Source of the DNA: Ruegeria sp. THAF57
Lineage (GTDB): Bacteria > Pseudomonadota > Alphaproteobacteria > Rhodobacterales > Rhodobacteraceae
Assembly: GCF_903914075.1 (NCBI RefSeq)
Contig: NZ_CAIWNQ010000010.1
Coordinates: 62,001-126,000 of the forward strand
Length of the DNA: 64,000 nt
Direction of reading: 5' to 3'
The first letter of the stretch is position 1. Each line of letters begins with the position of its first letter. The notes under the pieces were generated by a model. It saw nothing but the letters and a program-made list of their open reading frames with translations, did not search any database and was not told the DNA's origin. The position numbers and the translations under genes are program-made. Below are positions 26,360 through 36,001 of this stretch, piece by piece.

Positions 26360-27194
26360 GGTTATAGATATCCCACGCTTCTTCGCCGCTGGCCTTCTCA
26401 TGGATCATCGCCATCAAAGCTGCCACAACTGCCTTGGGATTGTCGTGCTGATAGATGTTGCGGCCATAAACCATCCCTTGCGCACCCTGCGCCATCAGAG
26501 CCGCCGATTTCATCAGAACGTTCTTCAGGTCTTCCTTACCACCGCCGCGCACCAGAACGGGCACGCGCGCAGCCTCAATCACGCGGTGGAAGTCCTCGGG
26601 GTTTTCGGTCGGGTCTGCCTTGATGATGTCAGCCCCCATTTCCGAGGCCAGACGCACCAGCGTCACGATCTTTTCTGCGTCACCATCCACCTGATAGCCG
26701 CCGCGCACATCGTTGGGCAGCATGACCAAAGGTTCGATCATCAGCGGCATCCCGTATTTGTGACAAGCCGCGCGCACCTTGCTGATGTTCTCGACACACT
26801 GACGAAACAGTTCAGGCTCGTCCGGCAGCATGAACAGGTTCACGACAACGGCGGCGGCGTCCATTTCCAGTGCGCCGATAATCGGCTCGTCTGCGTTTTG
26901 CAGCATCGACCACATCACCCGGTGGCGCTGATCGTTATAGGGGTTACCCATGTCGATCCGCATCACCAGCGCGGGTTTGTCCTTTTCGGGGCGCGATTGC
27001 AGCAGGTCGGCTTGCCCATAGGCACACTGAATGGCATCCGGCTTGGCACCGATCAGCGTGTCCATGACACTCGCCATATCCTCAAGCCCGACCATAAAGC
27101 TGGGCTCATTGCAGACCCCGTGGTCGATCGCCACGTCCAGACAGCCCCCGTTGGTAAACATCCGGTTCATTCGGGCTTTGGTACTTACACGCAT
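26352..27194 (-). CDS. Class I aldolase of the DeoC/LsrF (DhnA) family
   Basis: The 280-residue TIM-barrel aldolase has the likely Schiff-base lysine in ADIIKADPTENPEDF, the phosphate-binding end VLVRGGGKED and GMVYGRNIYQH, and the N-terminal LDVAIDHGV. LsrF and archaeal class I fructose-bisphosphate aldolases share this arrangement. Together with a kinase and a GlpD-like dehydrogenase it suggests retro-aldol cleavage of a phosphorylated ketose. It overlaps the GlpD-like gene by 10 bases. Confidence 0.87.
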   Translation of the reverse strand: MRVSTKARMNRMFTNGGCLDVAIDHGVCNEPSFMVGLEDMASVMDTLIGAKPDAIQCAYGQADLLQSRPEKDKPALVMRIDMGNPYNDQRHRVMWSMLQNADEPIIGALEMDAAAVVVNLFMLPDEPELFRQCVENISKVRAACHKYGMPLMIEPLVMLPNDVRGGYQVDGDAEKIVTLVRLASEMGADIIKADPTENPEDFHRVIEAARVPVLVRGGGKEDLKNVLMKSAALMAQGAQGMVYGRNIYQHDNPKAVVAALMAMIHEKASGEEAWDIYNRG

Positions 27195-28906
27195 TCTGTT
27201 CTCCGTTCCTTGTTTCGTGCAGTCAGAGTCTCGGCTGACACGCCGTAATACTCGGACAATTCATGGATTAGCGCTTGGGTCTGATCAGTGATTTCCTGCG
27301 GGCTGATACCGCGTTCGGTGGCCACAACAGTTCCCAACTGGCCCAGCAGCGCGTCCGAAATCTGCCCTGTGATCGCCAAAGCGGTCCGGCGCAGGACTAT
27401 ATCAGACAGGGTTTCGACAAATTCCGTGCGCAGCAGCCAAATAATCTCGGCCTCGGTATAGGGGCAGCCAGCCAACAGTGGCGTATCCTTAACCGATTGG
27501 CAGAACTGGGCCACATCGTCGGCGTGCGTGCCGTAATGTTCCATCAGGTGCAGCGCGCGGTCGGACGATATGTGAAAGTCCTCGACCAGCCTTTCTTGCA
27601 GCGTTTTCGCATCATCGGGGAACTGTGCTCCGCCCCCGATAGACAATCCAAGGGTCGATGTCTTGCGCGGTTTTTCTAGCTCGGCCAGAACCTCATCCGT
27701 GGTCTGTTCCCCAAAGGCACGGAAGGTGGTCCATTTGCCACCAACCATGCAGAACTGCGGCACCAATCCGTCCAGCCGCTTTGTGTAGTGACCACGCGAA
27801 ATCCGACCGGTGAAATCCTGATCACTGTGCGGCAGCGGGCGGATCCCGCTATAGCTGAACACAACCTGTTCGGGGACGATCTGAATCTCTGGAAATACCA
27901 ACCGCAGAGAACCGAGGATATAGTCAAACTCTTCCGGCTCACATCGCACGCGCGTCGCCTTGTCGACGCGAATATCGGTTGAACCCGCCAGCACCTTGCC
28001 CTGATAGGGGAATACGATACAGACCCGCCCGTCGGTATTTTCGAAATAGATCATATGACCGCCAAGCGCCTGCAACAGCGCCGGGTTGTCGATGATCAGG
28101 TGTGAGCCCTTGGTGCCCGAGACCATTTGCTGATTGGCTTCACCGCCCAGGCTGCGGACTGTATCATCCAGCCAGGCACCAGTGGCATTCACGATCACCT
28201 TGGGCTGGACTGGCAATTCCTGACCGCTGCGCCGGTCTGTCACAGCATAATCTTCACCGTCCCGCGTCATCTCGGCATAGTTCAGAGCTATGCAATCAGG
28301 CGCGGCGATCTGAACATCGCGGATCATTTCAACACACAGACGTTCCGGATGCGTGATCTGCGCGTCATAATACACGGCTGATCGAGTAGCCTTGGGCGTT
28401 AGCGCAGACCAGTCGTTGCGCGTTCGCCCTGCGCTGTTGAAATGATGCTTTGGCAGGATACGCCGCTTGCGCGTCACCCAATCATACAGTGACAACCCCA
28501 GCTTGATCGGCACCGCACCCCTGCTTGACGGCTTACCCTGCCAGCCCACAAAGCTGGCCACCGCGTTTAACATACCCGAAAACACCGAAGTGATCGGAAT
28601 AACCGTCGGCAAAGGCCGCACCATATGAGGAGCGTTCAACAGCAGCGCGTCGCGTTCGCGCAGCGACTCCTGCACCAGATCGAATTCGCCATTCTCTAGG
28701 TAACGCAATCCACCATGGATCATCCGCGACGGCGCGGCGCTGCACCCCGAGGCAAAGTCGTTGCGCTCAACCAGCAAGACCCGCAGCCCCTGCAAGGCCA
28801 AATCCCGATACACTCCAATCCCGTTTACGCCCCCGCCGATAACCACAGCGTCAAACGCAGCGTTCTCGTGCAGCTTTGTCAGGTTTTGTTGTCTTTGTTC
28901 TGACAT
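27185..28906 (-). CDS. glpD: GlpD-family FAD-dependent polyol-phosphate dehydrogenase
   Basis: The 573-residue flavoprotein is homologous to aerobic glycerol-3-phosphate dehydrogenase. It has the FAD motif VVIGGGVNGIGVYRDLALQG, RMIHGGLRYLENGEFDLVQE, GIRPLP and the C-terminal DAO_C domain (about 400-530). In this operon a kinase, an aldolase and sugar transport replace glycerol genes. As with EryB in erythritol operons, the true substrate may therefore be another polyol phosphate. The ATG at 28906 follows AGGACCACC. The gene symbol names the family, not a proven substrate. Confidence 0.85.
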   Translation of the reverse strand: MSEQRQQNLTKLHENAAFDAVVIGGGVNGIGVYRDLALQGLRVLLVERNDFASGCSAAPSRMIHGGLRYLENGEFDLVQESLRERDALLLNAPHMVRPLPTVIPITSVFSGMLNAVASFVGWQGKPSSRGAVPIKLGLSLYDWVTRKRRILPKHHFNSAGRTRNDWSALTPKATRSAVYYDAQITHPERLCVEMIRDVQIAAPDCIALNYAEMTRDGEDYAVTDRRSGQELPVQPKVIVNATGAWLDDTVRSLGGEANQQMVSGTKGSHLIIDNPALLQALGGHMIYFENTDGRVCIVFPYQGKVLAGSTDIRVDKATRVRCEPEEFDYILGSLRLVFPEIQIVPEQVVFSYSGIRPLPHSDQDFTGRISRGHYTKRLDGLVPQFCMVGGKWTTFRAFGEQTTDEVLAELEKPRKTSTLGLSIGGGAQFPDDAKTLQERLVEDFHISSDRALHLMEHYGTHADDVAQFCQSVKDTPLLAGCPYTEAEIIWLLRTEFVETLSDIVLRRTALAITGQISDALLGQLGTVVATERGISPQEITDQTQALIHELSEYYGVSAETLTARNKERRTECV

Positions 28907-28939
28907 GGTGGTCCTGTTCGTTGCGGGGGCCTTGGGGTC

Positions 28940-29935
28940 TTAGCTGTCGAGATCGCTCAGGTGCGCGATAGCTTGCGCACTGATGTCAGCGATTTCAGCT
29001 TCGGTCAGGCGCAATTGGCCCGCCTTGGCATTCTCGGCCGCCTGTGCCGCGTCACGCGCACCGCAAAGCGAGAAGGTGATACCGGGTTGTTGCACGGTCC
29101 AAGCGATGACCGTCTGCGCCAGCGTTGCGCCATGTGCCTCGGCAATGGGCGCGATGGTCTCCATCAGATTGGCAACCTTCTGGCGGTTCGCCATCGAGAA
29201 ACGCGGATTGTCCTTGCGCTGATCATCGCCGGTGAACTCACGATCCGGCCCGATCTTGCCACTGAGCAGCCCCAGCGCCAGCGAGGAATAGCTAAGGACC
29301 GACACACCATTCTCGCGGCACACAGGCAGCAGCGTGCCTTCGATGTCGCGCTTGACCATCGAGTATTCTTCCTGAATGGCGTCCAACTGACCGGCGGCGA
29401 CATAAGCCTTGACCTCATCGACCGACGTATTGCTGGCCCCGATCGAGCGGATTTTGCCCTGCTGTTTCAGGGTCTCTAACGCCTCCATCGTCTCGGCGAT
29501 GGGGGTGGTCGGGTCCTGCCAATGGGTGATGTAGTGGTCGATGTAATCGGTACCCAGTCGGGTCAGGCTCTGTTCGACCTCATAGATGATCGCATCCTTG
29601 CCCAGATAGCGATGCACCGGCTTGCCGTCATAGTCGAAGAAATGGTTGCCCTTCTGGGTATGCCAAACCAACCCGCATTTGGTGGCCAACACCACCTTGT
29701 CGCGGCGCCCTTTCAACGCCTTGCCAACAATATCTTCGGCTACGCCCTGCCCATAGGCAGGGGCCGTGTCGATCAACGTAATCCCCGCATCGACCGAGGC
29801 CTGGATTGCAGCAATGGATTTCGCCTCATCCGTTCCGCCCCACATCCACCCGCCGATGGCCCAGGTTCCAAGGCCAACGACAGAGGCTTCGATTCCAGAG
29901 TTTCCGATTTCCCGCGTCAACATTTCATGCGACAT
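28940..29935 (-). CDS. Aldo/keto reductase
   Basis: The 331-residue NADPH-dependent reductase has the AKR tetrad: Asp and Tyr in DTAPAYGQG, Lys in LATKCG and His in YITHWQDP, plus IRSIGASN and the C-terminal SLCGARDAAQ nucleotide-binding end. The ATG at 29935 follows AAGGAG at 7-base spacing and overlaps the SorC gene by 11 bases. It is the first catabolic gene of the eleven-gene operon and could interconvert a polyol and a ketose or aldose. Confidence 0.9.
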   Translation of the reverse strand: MSHEMLTREIGNSGIEASVVGLGTWAIGGWMWGGTDEAKSIAAIQASVDAGITLIDTAPAYGQGVAEDIVGKALKGRRDKVVLATKCGLVWHTQKGNHFFDYDGKPVHRYLGKDAIIYEVEQSLTRLGTDYIDHYITHWQDPTTPIAETMEALETLKQQGKIRSIGASNTSVDEVKAYVAAGQLDAIQEEYSMVKRDIEGTLLPVCRENGVSVLSYSSLALGLLSGKIGPDREFTGDDQRKDNPRFSMANRQKVANLMETIAPIAEAHGATLAQTVIAWTVQQPGITFSLCGARDAAQAAENAKAGQLRLTEAEIADISAQAIAHLSDLDS

Positions 29936-30905
29936 TTCGTGCTCCTTCCATTTCCTGTAAGACTGCAGTCGCTGTGCTTTCGTCCAAGATCAGCGAATTG
30001 AGAAACTTTCCGTTCAGTACCGCCTTGATCGGCAGTACTTTCTGTGCTCCGGCGGTCACCCCGATCACCCGCTTGCAGTGCGCAAGATCGTCTGGTGACA
30101 CCGAGACCAGCCGCGAGTTCAGCGCATAGTTCGAGACCGAGCCGTCGATATGGATCAAGTGGGCCAGAAACTCTCCGATCACGCCCATGCCCATCAGCAT
30201 CTTGCGATCTGCTTCGGGCACCGGGTGAAGGTCGTAATAGCTGGAGCCTTCCGGCTCGATCGACCCAACCCCTACAAGCGCCACATTGGCATGCCGGGCC
30301 AGATCCAGCACCTCGCGGATCGAAGAGACCTGTTCCAGCATGTCCCGCTGTTCGCGGCTCTCGGCAAAAAGCGGCGCGTGCAACAACATTGTTCTGCCGC
30401 CCAGCCGCTCTGCCATCTGCGTCGCCAAGTGGTTCACATCTGTATAGTATTTGCCCTGAATGCCACCGGTCAGGGGCACTACAGTAACATCGACTGCGCG
30501 TTCGACCTCCAACGCTTCGACCGTGGCGCTGACGGCCTTTCCGCCAGTGATCGCAATGACATCCCCATCGCTCAGGTTTTCAATCAAATGGTTGGCAGCG
30601 GCGCGCCCGACCTGTTGCAGAGTTGTTTCTTCGCTACCCACAACCGAAGGGGTGACGATGGCCTCAGACAGACCTGACGACTTTGTCAAATCCCGTTCAA
30701 TATCCATCAGCGTCTCAAACGGGCTTTCAATGTCGATCTTGACCATGCCCATCTTGCGGCCCTGTGTAATCAGACGGTTGACCTTCGAGTTCGACAGGTT
30801 CAGCGCCCGCGCGATATCGGCCTGTTTCTGGCCTTCCAGATAATGCAGGACCAGAACGGTGTGAATCTGCCGGATCAGTTCAAAGTCTTTCTTCTTGTCG
30901 ACCAT
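29925..30905 (-). CDS. SorC/DeoR-type sugar-binding transcriptional regulator (paralogue 2)
   Basis: The 326-residue regulator has helix-turn-helix QADIARALNLSNSKVNRLITQG and a sugar-phosphate domain with AITGGKAVSA, PLTGGIQGKYYTDVNHLA and ALNSRLVSVS. It shares long stretches with the regulator at 15784-16758 (for example RKMGMV/REMGMV, YTDVNH, HAPL, ALNSRLVS). The ATG at 30905 shares a base with the permease stop. It sits in the middle of the operon, between transport and catabolic genes. It is expected to sense a phosphorylated intermediate of that pathway. Confidence 0.92.
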   Translation of the reverse strand: MVDKKKDFELIRQIHTVLVLHYLEGQKQADIARALNLSNSKVNRLITQGRKMGMVKIDIESPFETLMDIERDLTKSSGLSEAIVTPSVVGSEETTLQQVGRAAANHLIENLSDGDVIAITGGKAVSATVEALEVERAVDVTVVPLTGGIQGKYYTDVNHLATQMAERLGGRTMLLHAPLFAESREQRDMLEQVSSIREVLDLARHANVALVGVGSIEPEGSSYYDLHPVPEADRKMLMGMGVIGEFLAHLIHIDGSVSNYALNSRLVSVSPDDLAHCKRVIGVTAGAQKVLPIKAVLNGKFLNSLILDESTATAVLQEMEGARNVA

Positions 30906-31918
30906 CACCCTCGCCTTTTGTTCAGGTAATGGTCGATGGTCACCGCCGCCAACAGGATCGAGCCGCGAATGATGTCCTGCCAGTAGACCGACACATCCAG
31001 CAACGCCAGGGAACTGGAGACCAGCGACAAAAGGATCACGCCAAGGATTGCGCCAAGGATCGACCCCGACCCGCCATTCAGGCTGGCCCCGCCAATAACG
31101 GCGGCGGCGATGATGGTCAGCTCCAACCCCAACCCGAAGGTCGGTTGGGCGGAGCCGAACCGCGCCATGTAGATGATGCCAGCGATGCCGCACAGAGTTG
31201 AACAAAGCGTGGTGGTCAGGAAGATCACCTTCTTGGTGCGGATACCCGAATAGGCGGCGGCCTTCTCGTTACTGCCAGTGTAGAACACTTTTCGGAACAT
31301 GGTCGTGCGCCGGAGCATGAAGTCAAAGGCGATCACGAAGACCAGAAAGATGACGATCACGATCGGGATCGGCCCAATGGTGCCCTGCCCGATGAACTTG
31401 AACTCGGGCGGCAGGGTATAAAGGCCCAGAGGCCGCCCACCAGTGAACAGCAGGCATGCGCCCCGCGCGATCACCATGATCGCCAACGATACGATGAAAT
31501 GATGCAGCCCTACGCGCGTCACGAAGAACCCCATGAACGCGCCAATACCCGTACAGAGTGCAATTGCCATAGCCGAGGCCACCCATGGGTTTACCCCACT
31601 CAGAAACAGCCAGCCCGCGATCACCATGGCCAGCGCCGTGACCGAGCCCACCGAAAGGTCAATGCCTCCGGATATCAGCAGGATCGTCATCCCGATCACC
31701 AGCAGGCCATCCACGGCAAAGGCCATCGACATTGCCCGCATATTAGCCCAGGTCAGAAAGTACGGTGAGGCAAAGGACATGATCAGGAACAACGCCAGAA
31801 TGATCACGATCAACCCGGTTTCGCGCATCCGAAACAGCCGTTTCAGAAACGGCGTATTGTCGGCCGAATCCGCTTGGGCCAGATTTACGGTGTTGTCCAT
31901 TTTGATTTCTCCACTCAT
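30905..31918 (-). CDS. Sugar ABC transporter permease, RbsC family
   Basis: The 337-residue permease of the second sugar importer has the RbsC motifs [20 protein letters not shown] and [21 protein letters not shown], plus [14 protein letters not shown] and [16 protein letters not shown] single permease gene implies a homodimeric membrane part. It overlaps the ATPase gene as ATGA and the regulator gene by one base. Confidence 0.92.
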   Translation of the reverse strand: MSGEIKMDNTVNLAQADSADNTPFLKRLFRMRETGLIVIILALFLIMSFASPYFLTWANMRAMSMAFAVDGLLVIGMTILLISGGIDLSVGSVTALAMVIAGWLFLSGVNPWVASAMAIALCTGIGAFMGFFVTRVGLHHFIVSLAIMVIARGACLLFTGGRPLGLYTLPPEFKFIGQGTIGPIPIVIVIFLVFVIAFDFMLRRTTMFRKVFYTGSNEKAAAYSGIRTKKVIFLTTTLCSTLCGIAGIIYMARFGSAQPTFGLGLELTIIAAAVIGGASLNGGSGSILGAILGVILLSLVSSSLALLDVSVYWQDIIRGSILLAAVTIDHYLNKRRG

Positions 31919-33444
31919 GCGACCGAGGCCTGCGCGTCCGTGACCGAAGCCAGATGCATGATGTTTTCTTCTGTCATTTCTTCACCCGTAACCTGACCGC
32001 TGATACGCCCTTCGCGCACCACCAGCACCCGGTCACAGACACCAATCAGTTCGGGCAACTCGGACGAGATCACCACGATCCCGACACCATCGTTTGCCAA
32101 GTCTCTCAGAATCTTGTGAATTTCCGATTTCGCGCCCACGTCGACACCTCGGGTCGGCTCATCCAGAAAGATCAGCCGCGGATTGACCGAGAGCATCTTG
32201 GCGATTGCCACCTTTTGCTGGTTCCCCCCAGACAGGGACGAAACAGGATCACTCAACGATCCGCATTTCAGGTTCAGTTTACGCCCCAAAGCCTCGGCCT
32301 GAGCCTCTTCGGCGCCGGTCTGAATCAACCCGAGCGGCCCCGCCACTTGTTCCACCTTCAAGGCTGACACATTCGACGCAATCGACATATCGAGGAATAC
32401 GCCATCGCCTTTTCGATCTTCTGACAGGTACACCATTCCCTTGGCGATGCTGTCTTGATAGTTGCGCAGCGCTAACTTTTCACCATTGAGCCAAACGTCC
32501 CCTGTAACATCCCCTTCAAGCTGGCAAATACCTTTGACGATCTCGCTTCGTCCGGCACCAATCAATCCCGCGATGCCCAGAATCTCGCCTTTCTTCAGCT
32601 CAAAGCTGACGTCGTGAAACCGCGTCACTTCGGATAGACCTTTAACTTTGAGGACGGTTTCCTCCGAAATCGCGCCCTCGGCGGCCTTCTCGGGATACAG
32701 GTTATCGATCACCCGGCCGACCATCGCATTGACGACATCGCTGGGCTGAATGTCGGCCACATCATTTGTGACAATGTGCTGCCCATCGCGGAACACCGAC
32801 ACGCGGTCGCAATTGTCGAAAATTTCGACCATCCGGTGCGAGATGTAGATGATCGAAATTCCCTGATCCGCCAGATTGCGCATGATCCCAAACAGGGTCT
32901 GTGCCTCGGTTTCCGTGAGTGCGGCTGTAGGCTCATCCAAAATTAGAATGCGGCAATCCAGCGTCAGGGCCTTGGCAATCTCGACCAGTTGCTGGTTCGA
33001 GATAGATAGGTTTTTCACCAGAACCGAAGGATCGATATCGCTGAGTTGGCGAAATACATCCACCGCCTCGCGTTCCAGTTTCTTGTAGTCCATCAGCCAC
33101 GACCGGCTGACATTCGTGGTGGCCATAAATATATTCTCGGCCACCGACACATCCGGGCACAGGGCGATTTCCTGATGGACGAAACCAATGCCCAGTTGCT
33201 GTGCCATTGTGGGCGACGAGATTTTGACCGCTTTACCGTCCAGCACAATATCCCCGCTGTCCGGTTGCAAAATCCCGTCGATCACATTCATTAGTGTCGA
33301 CTTGCCCGCGCCATTCTCGCCTGCAATCGCGTGAATCTCACCCTTTTTTAGTTCGAAATTTACCCCGCGCAGCGCCTTGACCGGGCCAAAGGACTTGCTG
33401 AGGTTTTCGATTTTGAGGATCACATCCTGCATCACGATGTTCAT
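31915..33444 (-). CDS. Sugar ABC transporter ATP-binding protein, RbsA family
   Basis: The 509-residue ATPase has tandem nucleotide-binding domains: domain 1 with GENGAGKST and [17 protein letters not shown], and domain 2 with a modified Walker A (GLIGAGRSE), [13 protein letters not shown] and [18 protein letters not shown]. The loss of the canonical lysine in the second Walker A is common in this family. It is separated from the binding-protein gene by a strong stem-loop. Confidence 0.93.
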   Translation of the reverse strand: MNIVMQDVILKIENLSKSFGPVKALRGVNFELKKGEIHAIAGENGAGKSTLMNVIDGILQPDSGDIVLDGKAVKISSPTMAQQLGIGFVHQEIALCPDVSVAENIFMATTNVSRSWLMDYKKLEREAVDVFRQLSDIDPSVLVKNLSISNQQLVEIAKALTLDCRILILDEPTAALTETEAQTLFGIMRNLADQGISIIYISHRMVEIFDNCDRVSVFRDGQHIVTNDVADIQPSDVVNAMVGRVIDNLYPEKAAEGAISEETVLKVKGLSEVTRFHDVSFELKKGEILGIAGLIGAGRSEIVKGICQLEGDVTGDVWLNGEKLALRNYQDSIAKGMVYLSEDRKGDGVFLDMSIASNVSALKVEQVAGPLGLIQTGAEEAQAEALGRKLNLKCGSLSDPVSSLSGGNQQKVAIAKMLSVNPRLIFLDEPTRGVDVGAKSEIHKILRDLANDGVGIVVISSELPELIGVCDRVLVVREGRISGQVTGEEMTEENIMHLASVTDAQASVA

Positions 33445-33470
33445 TTCTTGGCTAACTAAGTCTTAGAGTT

Positions 33471-33517
33471 GAGGACCGCTCACCTTAGAAGAAATCTTTG
33501 GGCGGCAAGCGGTCCTC
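33471..33517 (-). terminator. Stem-loop between the second sugar-binding-protein gene and its ATPase gene
   Basis: A perfect 10-bp stem, GAGGACCGCT (33471-33480) with AGCGGTCCTC (33508-33517), closes a 27-base loop between the binding-protein stop (33538) and the ATPase start (33444). There is no U-run, so partial termination or 3'-end protection is more likely than full termination. Confidence 0.7.
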
Positions 33518-33537
33518 GGGGAGAAGCTTATTCCCAA

Positions 33538-34554
33538 TCAGGCCGGGTCGCGGCCTTCCATGTAGACGTTCAGATCAAAGCTGTCGGCATTGTCCTTGGT
33601 GATGACCGCAAAGCCATTGTCCATGAACGGGATCTGAACCGGATTGAATCCGCTGGTCTGCCAGTCGTTGAACGGATCAAAGATGTCCGCCCGGTTTGCC
33701 AGGTGCACCGCCATGAAGCCCATGAAGCCCTGCACACCCTGGTTGGGGTTCAGCGACATGTGGATGTTGCCCGCGCGAATATGCTCCAACGTGGTGGGTG
33801 TGACGTCCGCATGCATGATCAGGATGTCCGATTCAGCTTCCAGTTTGACGGCCACGGCGCCTTCGGCAGAACCCGCTTCGGGGATCCAGATCGCCGCGAC
33901 ATTCGGATTGGCCTGAATGATCGAAGCCGTCGCACGGTAAGCCGCGTTGCTGTCCTGATTGGTCGCCTGACGGCCCACCAGTTTCATGTTCGGATAGTTG
34001 GCCTCCATATACGCAATCAGCGCGGTGACGCGCAGGTCATGGTTCGACTGGCCGGGGTTCTCCAGAACCGCATACTCGGCGCTGTCGCCTACCTGCTTGA
34101 CGATTTCTTCCGCTGCGAATTTTGCCTCGGCATGGTTGTCCGAAGTGATGTAACCGGTCCGCTTGGAATTCGGGCTATCGGCGGCAAAGGTCACGATCTC
34201 GGTGCCGTTGTCGATGGCGCGGTCAATCGGCTCGATGAACGGGTCAGATTGCATCGGGTGCAGCAGAATTCCCGCAGGCGATTTCACCAGATCCTGCTCG
34301 AACGAGGCGATCTGCTTGGTGATGTCGTAATCCGGGGTTCCCGAGAAAACGGTCTCGCATCCGAAGGCTTCGGCGGCCTGCTTGAAGCCCTGATAGACCG
34401 GCACCCAATAGGGGTGACCCGAAACCATGACGTTCATGATATAGGTCTCGCCCGGCTCACACATGATGCCTTCGGCCTGTGCCGGAGCCGCCGCTACACC
34501 AGCAACTGCAATTGCGGCAGATGCAACAAACCCATTGATTTTCTTGTACTTCAT
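33538..34554 (-). CDS. Sugar ABC transporter periplasmic binding protein
   Basis: This 338-residue RbsB-like protein has a Sec signal (MKYKKINGFVASAAIAVAGV, cleaved after AQA) and family segments HPYWVPVYQGFKQAAEAFGC, QIASFEQDLVKSPAGILLHP, ENPGQSNHDLRVTALIAYME and DVTPTTLEHIRAG. The ATG at 34554 follows GGGAGGAG. It is the first gene of the eleven-gene operon. The ligand is unknown; the downstream kinase and dehydrogenase suggest a polyol or ketose. Confidence 0.92.
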   Translation of the reverse strand: MKYKKINGFVASAAIAVAGVAAAPAQAEGIMCEPGETYIMNVMVSGHPYWVPVYQGFKQAAEAFGCETVFSGTPDYDITKQIASFEQDLVKSPAGILLHPMQSDPFIEPIDRAIDNGTEIVTFAADSPNSKRTGYITSDNHAEAKFAAEEIVKQVGDSAEYAVLENPGQSNHDLRVTALIAYMEANYPNMKLVGRQATNQDSNAAYRATASIIQANPNVAAIWIPEAGSAEGAVAVKLEAESDILIMHADVTPTTLEHIRAGNIHMSLNPNQGVQGFMGFMAVHLANRADIFDPFNDWQTSGFNPVQIPFMDNGFAVITKDNADSFDLNVYMEGRDPA

Positions 34555-34617
34555 AGAACTCCTCCCAAGAGCGTGTCCCTGCACCTGCCTCGTAGTCTTC
34601 CTCCATTACGCGGCAAT

Positions 34618-34631
34618 TGCAAGAAATTTCA
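34618..34631. promoter_or_regulatory. Candidate SorC operator 2
   Basis: TGCAAGAAATTTCA fits TGNAANANATTNCA. It lies about 65 bases upstream of the binding-protein ATG at 34554 and would suit control of the eleven-gene operon. Confidence 0.45.
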
Positions 34632-34808
34632 TTAATTGCGTGTTATTGCAGTAATGTCGTTTTAGAGGGCAGCCGAAACGCTCGTCAACAGCTTTATGAA
34701 ATTTTTTGTTTTTGCTGAATTTTTTTTCAATCATACTCAAGAGGAGTACCGTCACCATTAAGGCTGGCTTAAACCCACGTAGGACGTCAGGGATCAACAA
34801 TGCTCTTT

Positions 34809-34822
34809 TGAAAAATATTTCA
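34809..34822. promoter_or_regulatory. Candidate SorC operator 3
   Basis: TGAAAAATATTTCA fits TGNAANANATTNCA with perfect inverted arms TGAAA and TTTCA. It lies about 135 bases upstream of the plus-strand binding-protein ATG at 34955. Confidence 0.45.
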
Positions 34823-34954
34823 CAATACGTAATAAATTCAGATATGCTTTGACCCACCAATTCCTATTTTGCACGCTCGGTCGAATATTCGTGTCGGCGA
34901 GGTGCGATCGAAACTGCGCCAAAAGTGCCGCACGAGGTATCTGGGAGGATAACT

Positions 34955-35938
34955 ATGAACAGATTTTTGGCACCGGCTTTCGGACTAACACTGGCGACTC
35001 TTGCGGCGACTTCTTCCTCTGCTGCTGAAGAATGTGAAGGATTGAATTTCGTTTTCTTTCCCGGAGGTCCAGAAGGAGGAACCTTTGCGTCTGTGGTGTA
35101 TAACGGCGCTGTCATGGCCTCTGAACACACTGGATGCGATGTCGAATATGTCTGGTCCGACTGGAACTCGGAAAAAATGGTCCGGCAGTTTTCAGAAGCC
35201 GTCGCACGCCGCCCGGACGGCATCGCGGTCATGGGACATCCCGGCGAATCTGCCCTGTCTCCGCTCATAGAGCAGGCGCGCGAAGCGGGTATTCTGGTTA
35301 CAACGCAGAATGTCGACCTGCCCAACATCGAAGCCAAATATACCGCTGATGGGTTTGGCTATGTGGGTTCGAAAAATTACAGCTCAGGTCAGAATCTGGC
35401 TTCGGGAATGATCCGCGAATGTGGTGTTGGCGCTGGTGACAAGGTCTTGGTCTGGGGCCTTCTGAGCATGGAACAGCGCGGGCTACGTACCCGAGGCTCG
35501 ATCGAGGTTCTCGAAGAGGCCGGGGTCGATGTGGATTACCTTGAAATTAACCCCGATATTTCAAAGGATGCCTCGCAAGGAATTCCAGTTTTTGCGGCAT
35601 ATGCGGCGGCGAATCCCGATCTGAAAGGCGTTGTGGTAGATCATGGTGCGCTAACCGCCCTGGTTCCGACCTATATGAAAGCGGCGGGGAAAGACGCTGG
35701 CTCGATCTGTATGGCAGGCTTTGACCTCTCTGCCGCTACCGCGCAAGGTATCGAAGACGGCTACATCACTATGGTGCTGGACCAACAGCCGTTCCTACAG
35801 GGGTATTTGCCTATCGTTCAGATGTTCTTGTCCAAGAAATTCGGCTTCGCGGGCATGAATATCGACACTGGCGCTGCAATGATCACCAAAACCAATGTCG
35901 GACCGGTTTCGGAACTGGCGGCAGCCGCAATTCGCTGA
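34955..35938 (+). CDS. Sugar ABC transporter periplasmic binding protein (third system)
   Basis: The 327-residue protein has a Sec signal (MNRFLAPAFGLTLATLAATS, cleaved after SSA) and an RbsB-like fold. Segments include NFVFFPGGPEGGTFASVVYNG, cited here in part, the hinge MGHPGESALSPLIEQA, VGSKNYSSGQNLASGM and VVVDHGALTALVPTYM. The ATG at 34955 follows GGGAGGATAACT. It is divergent from the second system and less similar to the other two binding proteins. The ligand is unknown. Confidence 0.9.
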   Translation: MNRFLAPAFGLTLATLAATSSSAAEECEGLNFVFFPGGPEGGTFASVVYNGAVMASEHTGCDVEYVWSDWNSEKMVRQFSEAVARRPDGIAVMGHPGESALSPLIEQAREAGILVTTQNVDLPNIEAKYTADGFGYVGSKNYSSGQNLASGMIRECGVGAGDKVLVWGLLSMEQRGLRTRGSIEVLEEAGVDVDYLEINPDISKDASQGIPVFAAYAAANPDLKGVVVDHGALTALVPTYMKAAGKDAGSICMAGFDLSAATAQGIEDGYITMVLDQQPFLQGYLPIVQMFLSKKFGFAGMNIDTGAAMITKTNVGPVSELAAAAIR

Positions 35939-35950
35939 TCCCTGAAAAAT

Positions 35951-35979
35951 GCCGGAGGTGCGTATGCCGCGCCTCCGGC
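35951..35979 (+). terminator. Stem-loop between the third binding-protein gene and its ATPase gene
   Basis: GCCGGAGGTGCG (35951-35962) pairs with CGCGCCTCCGGC (35968-35979) in a 12-bp stem with one wobble and a 5-base loop TATGC. No U-run follows and the ATPase gene begins 22 bases later. It is the strongest of the binding-protein stem-loops. Confidence 0.75.
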
Positions 35980-36001
35980 CATTAGTGGAATAACGACAGA
36001 G

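Larger units (their letters stand above)
34555..34954. promoter_or_regulatory. Divergent promoter region between two sugar ABC operons
   Basis: These 400 AT-rich bases separate binding-protein genes transcribed in opposite directions. They contain two candidate SorC sites (34618-34631 and 34809-34822), an adjacent GCAATTGC palindrome (34613-34620) and long A/T runs around 34690-34730. No reading frame was seen. Confidence 0.6.
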
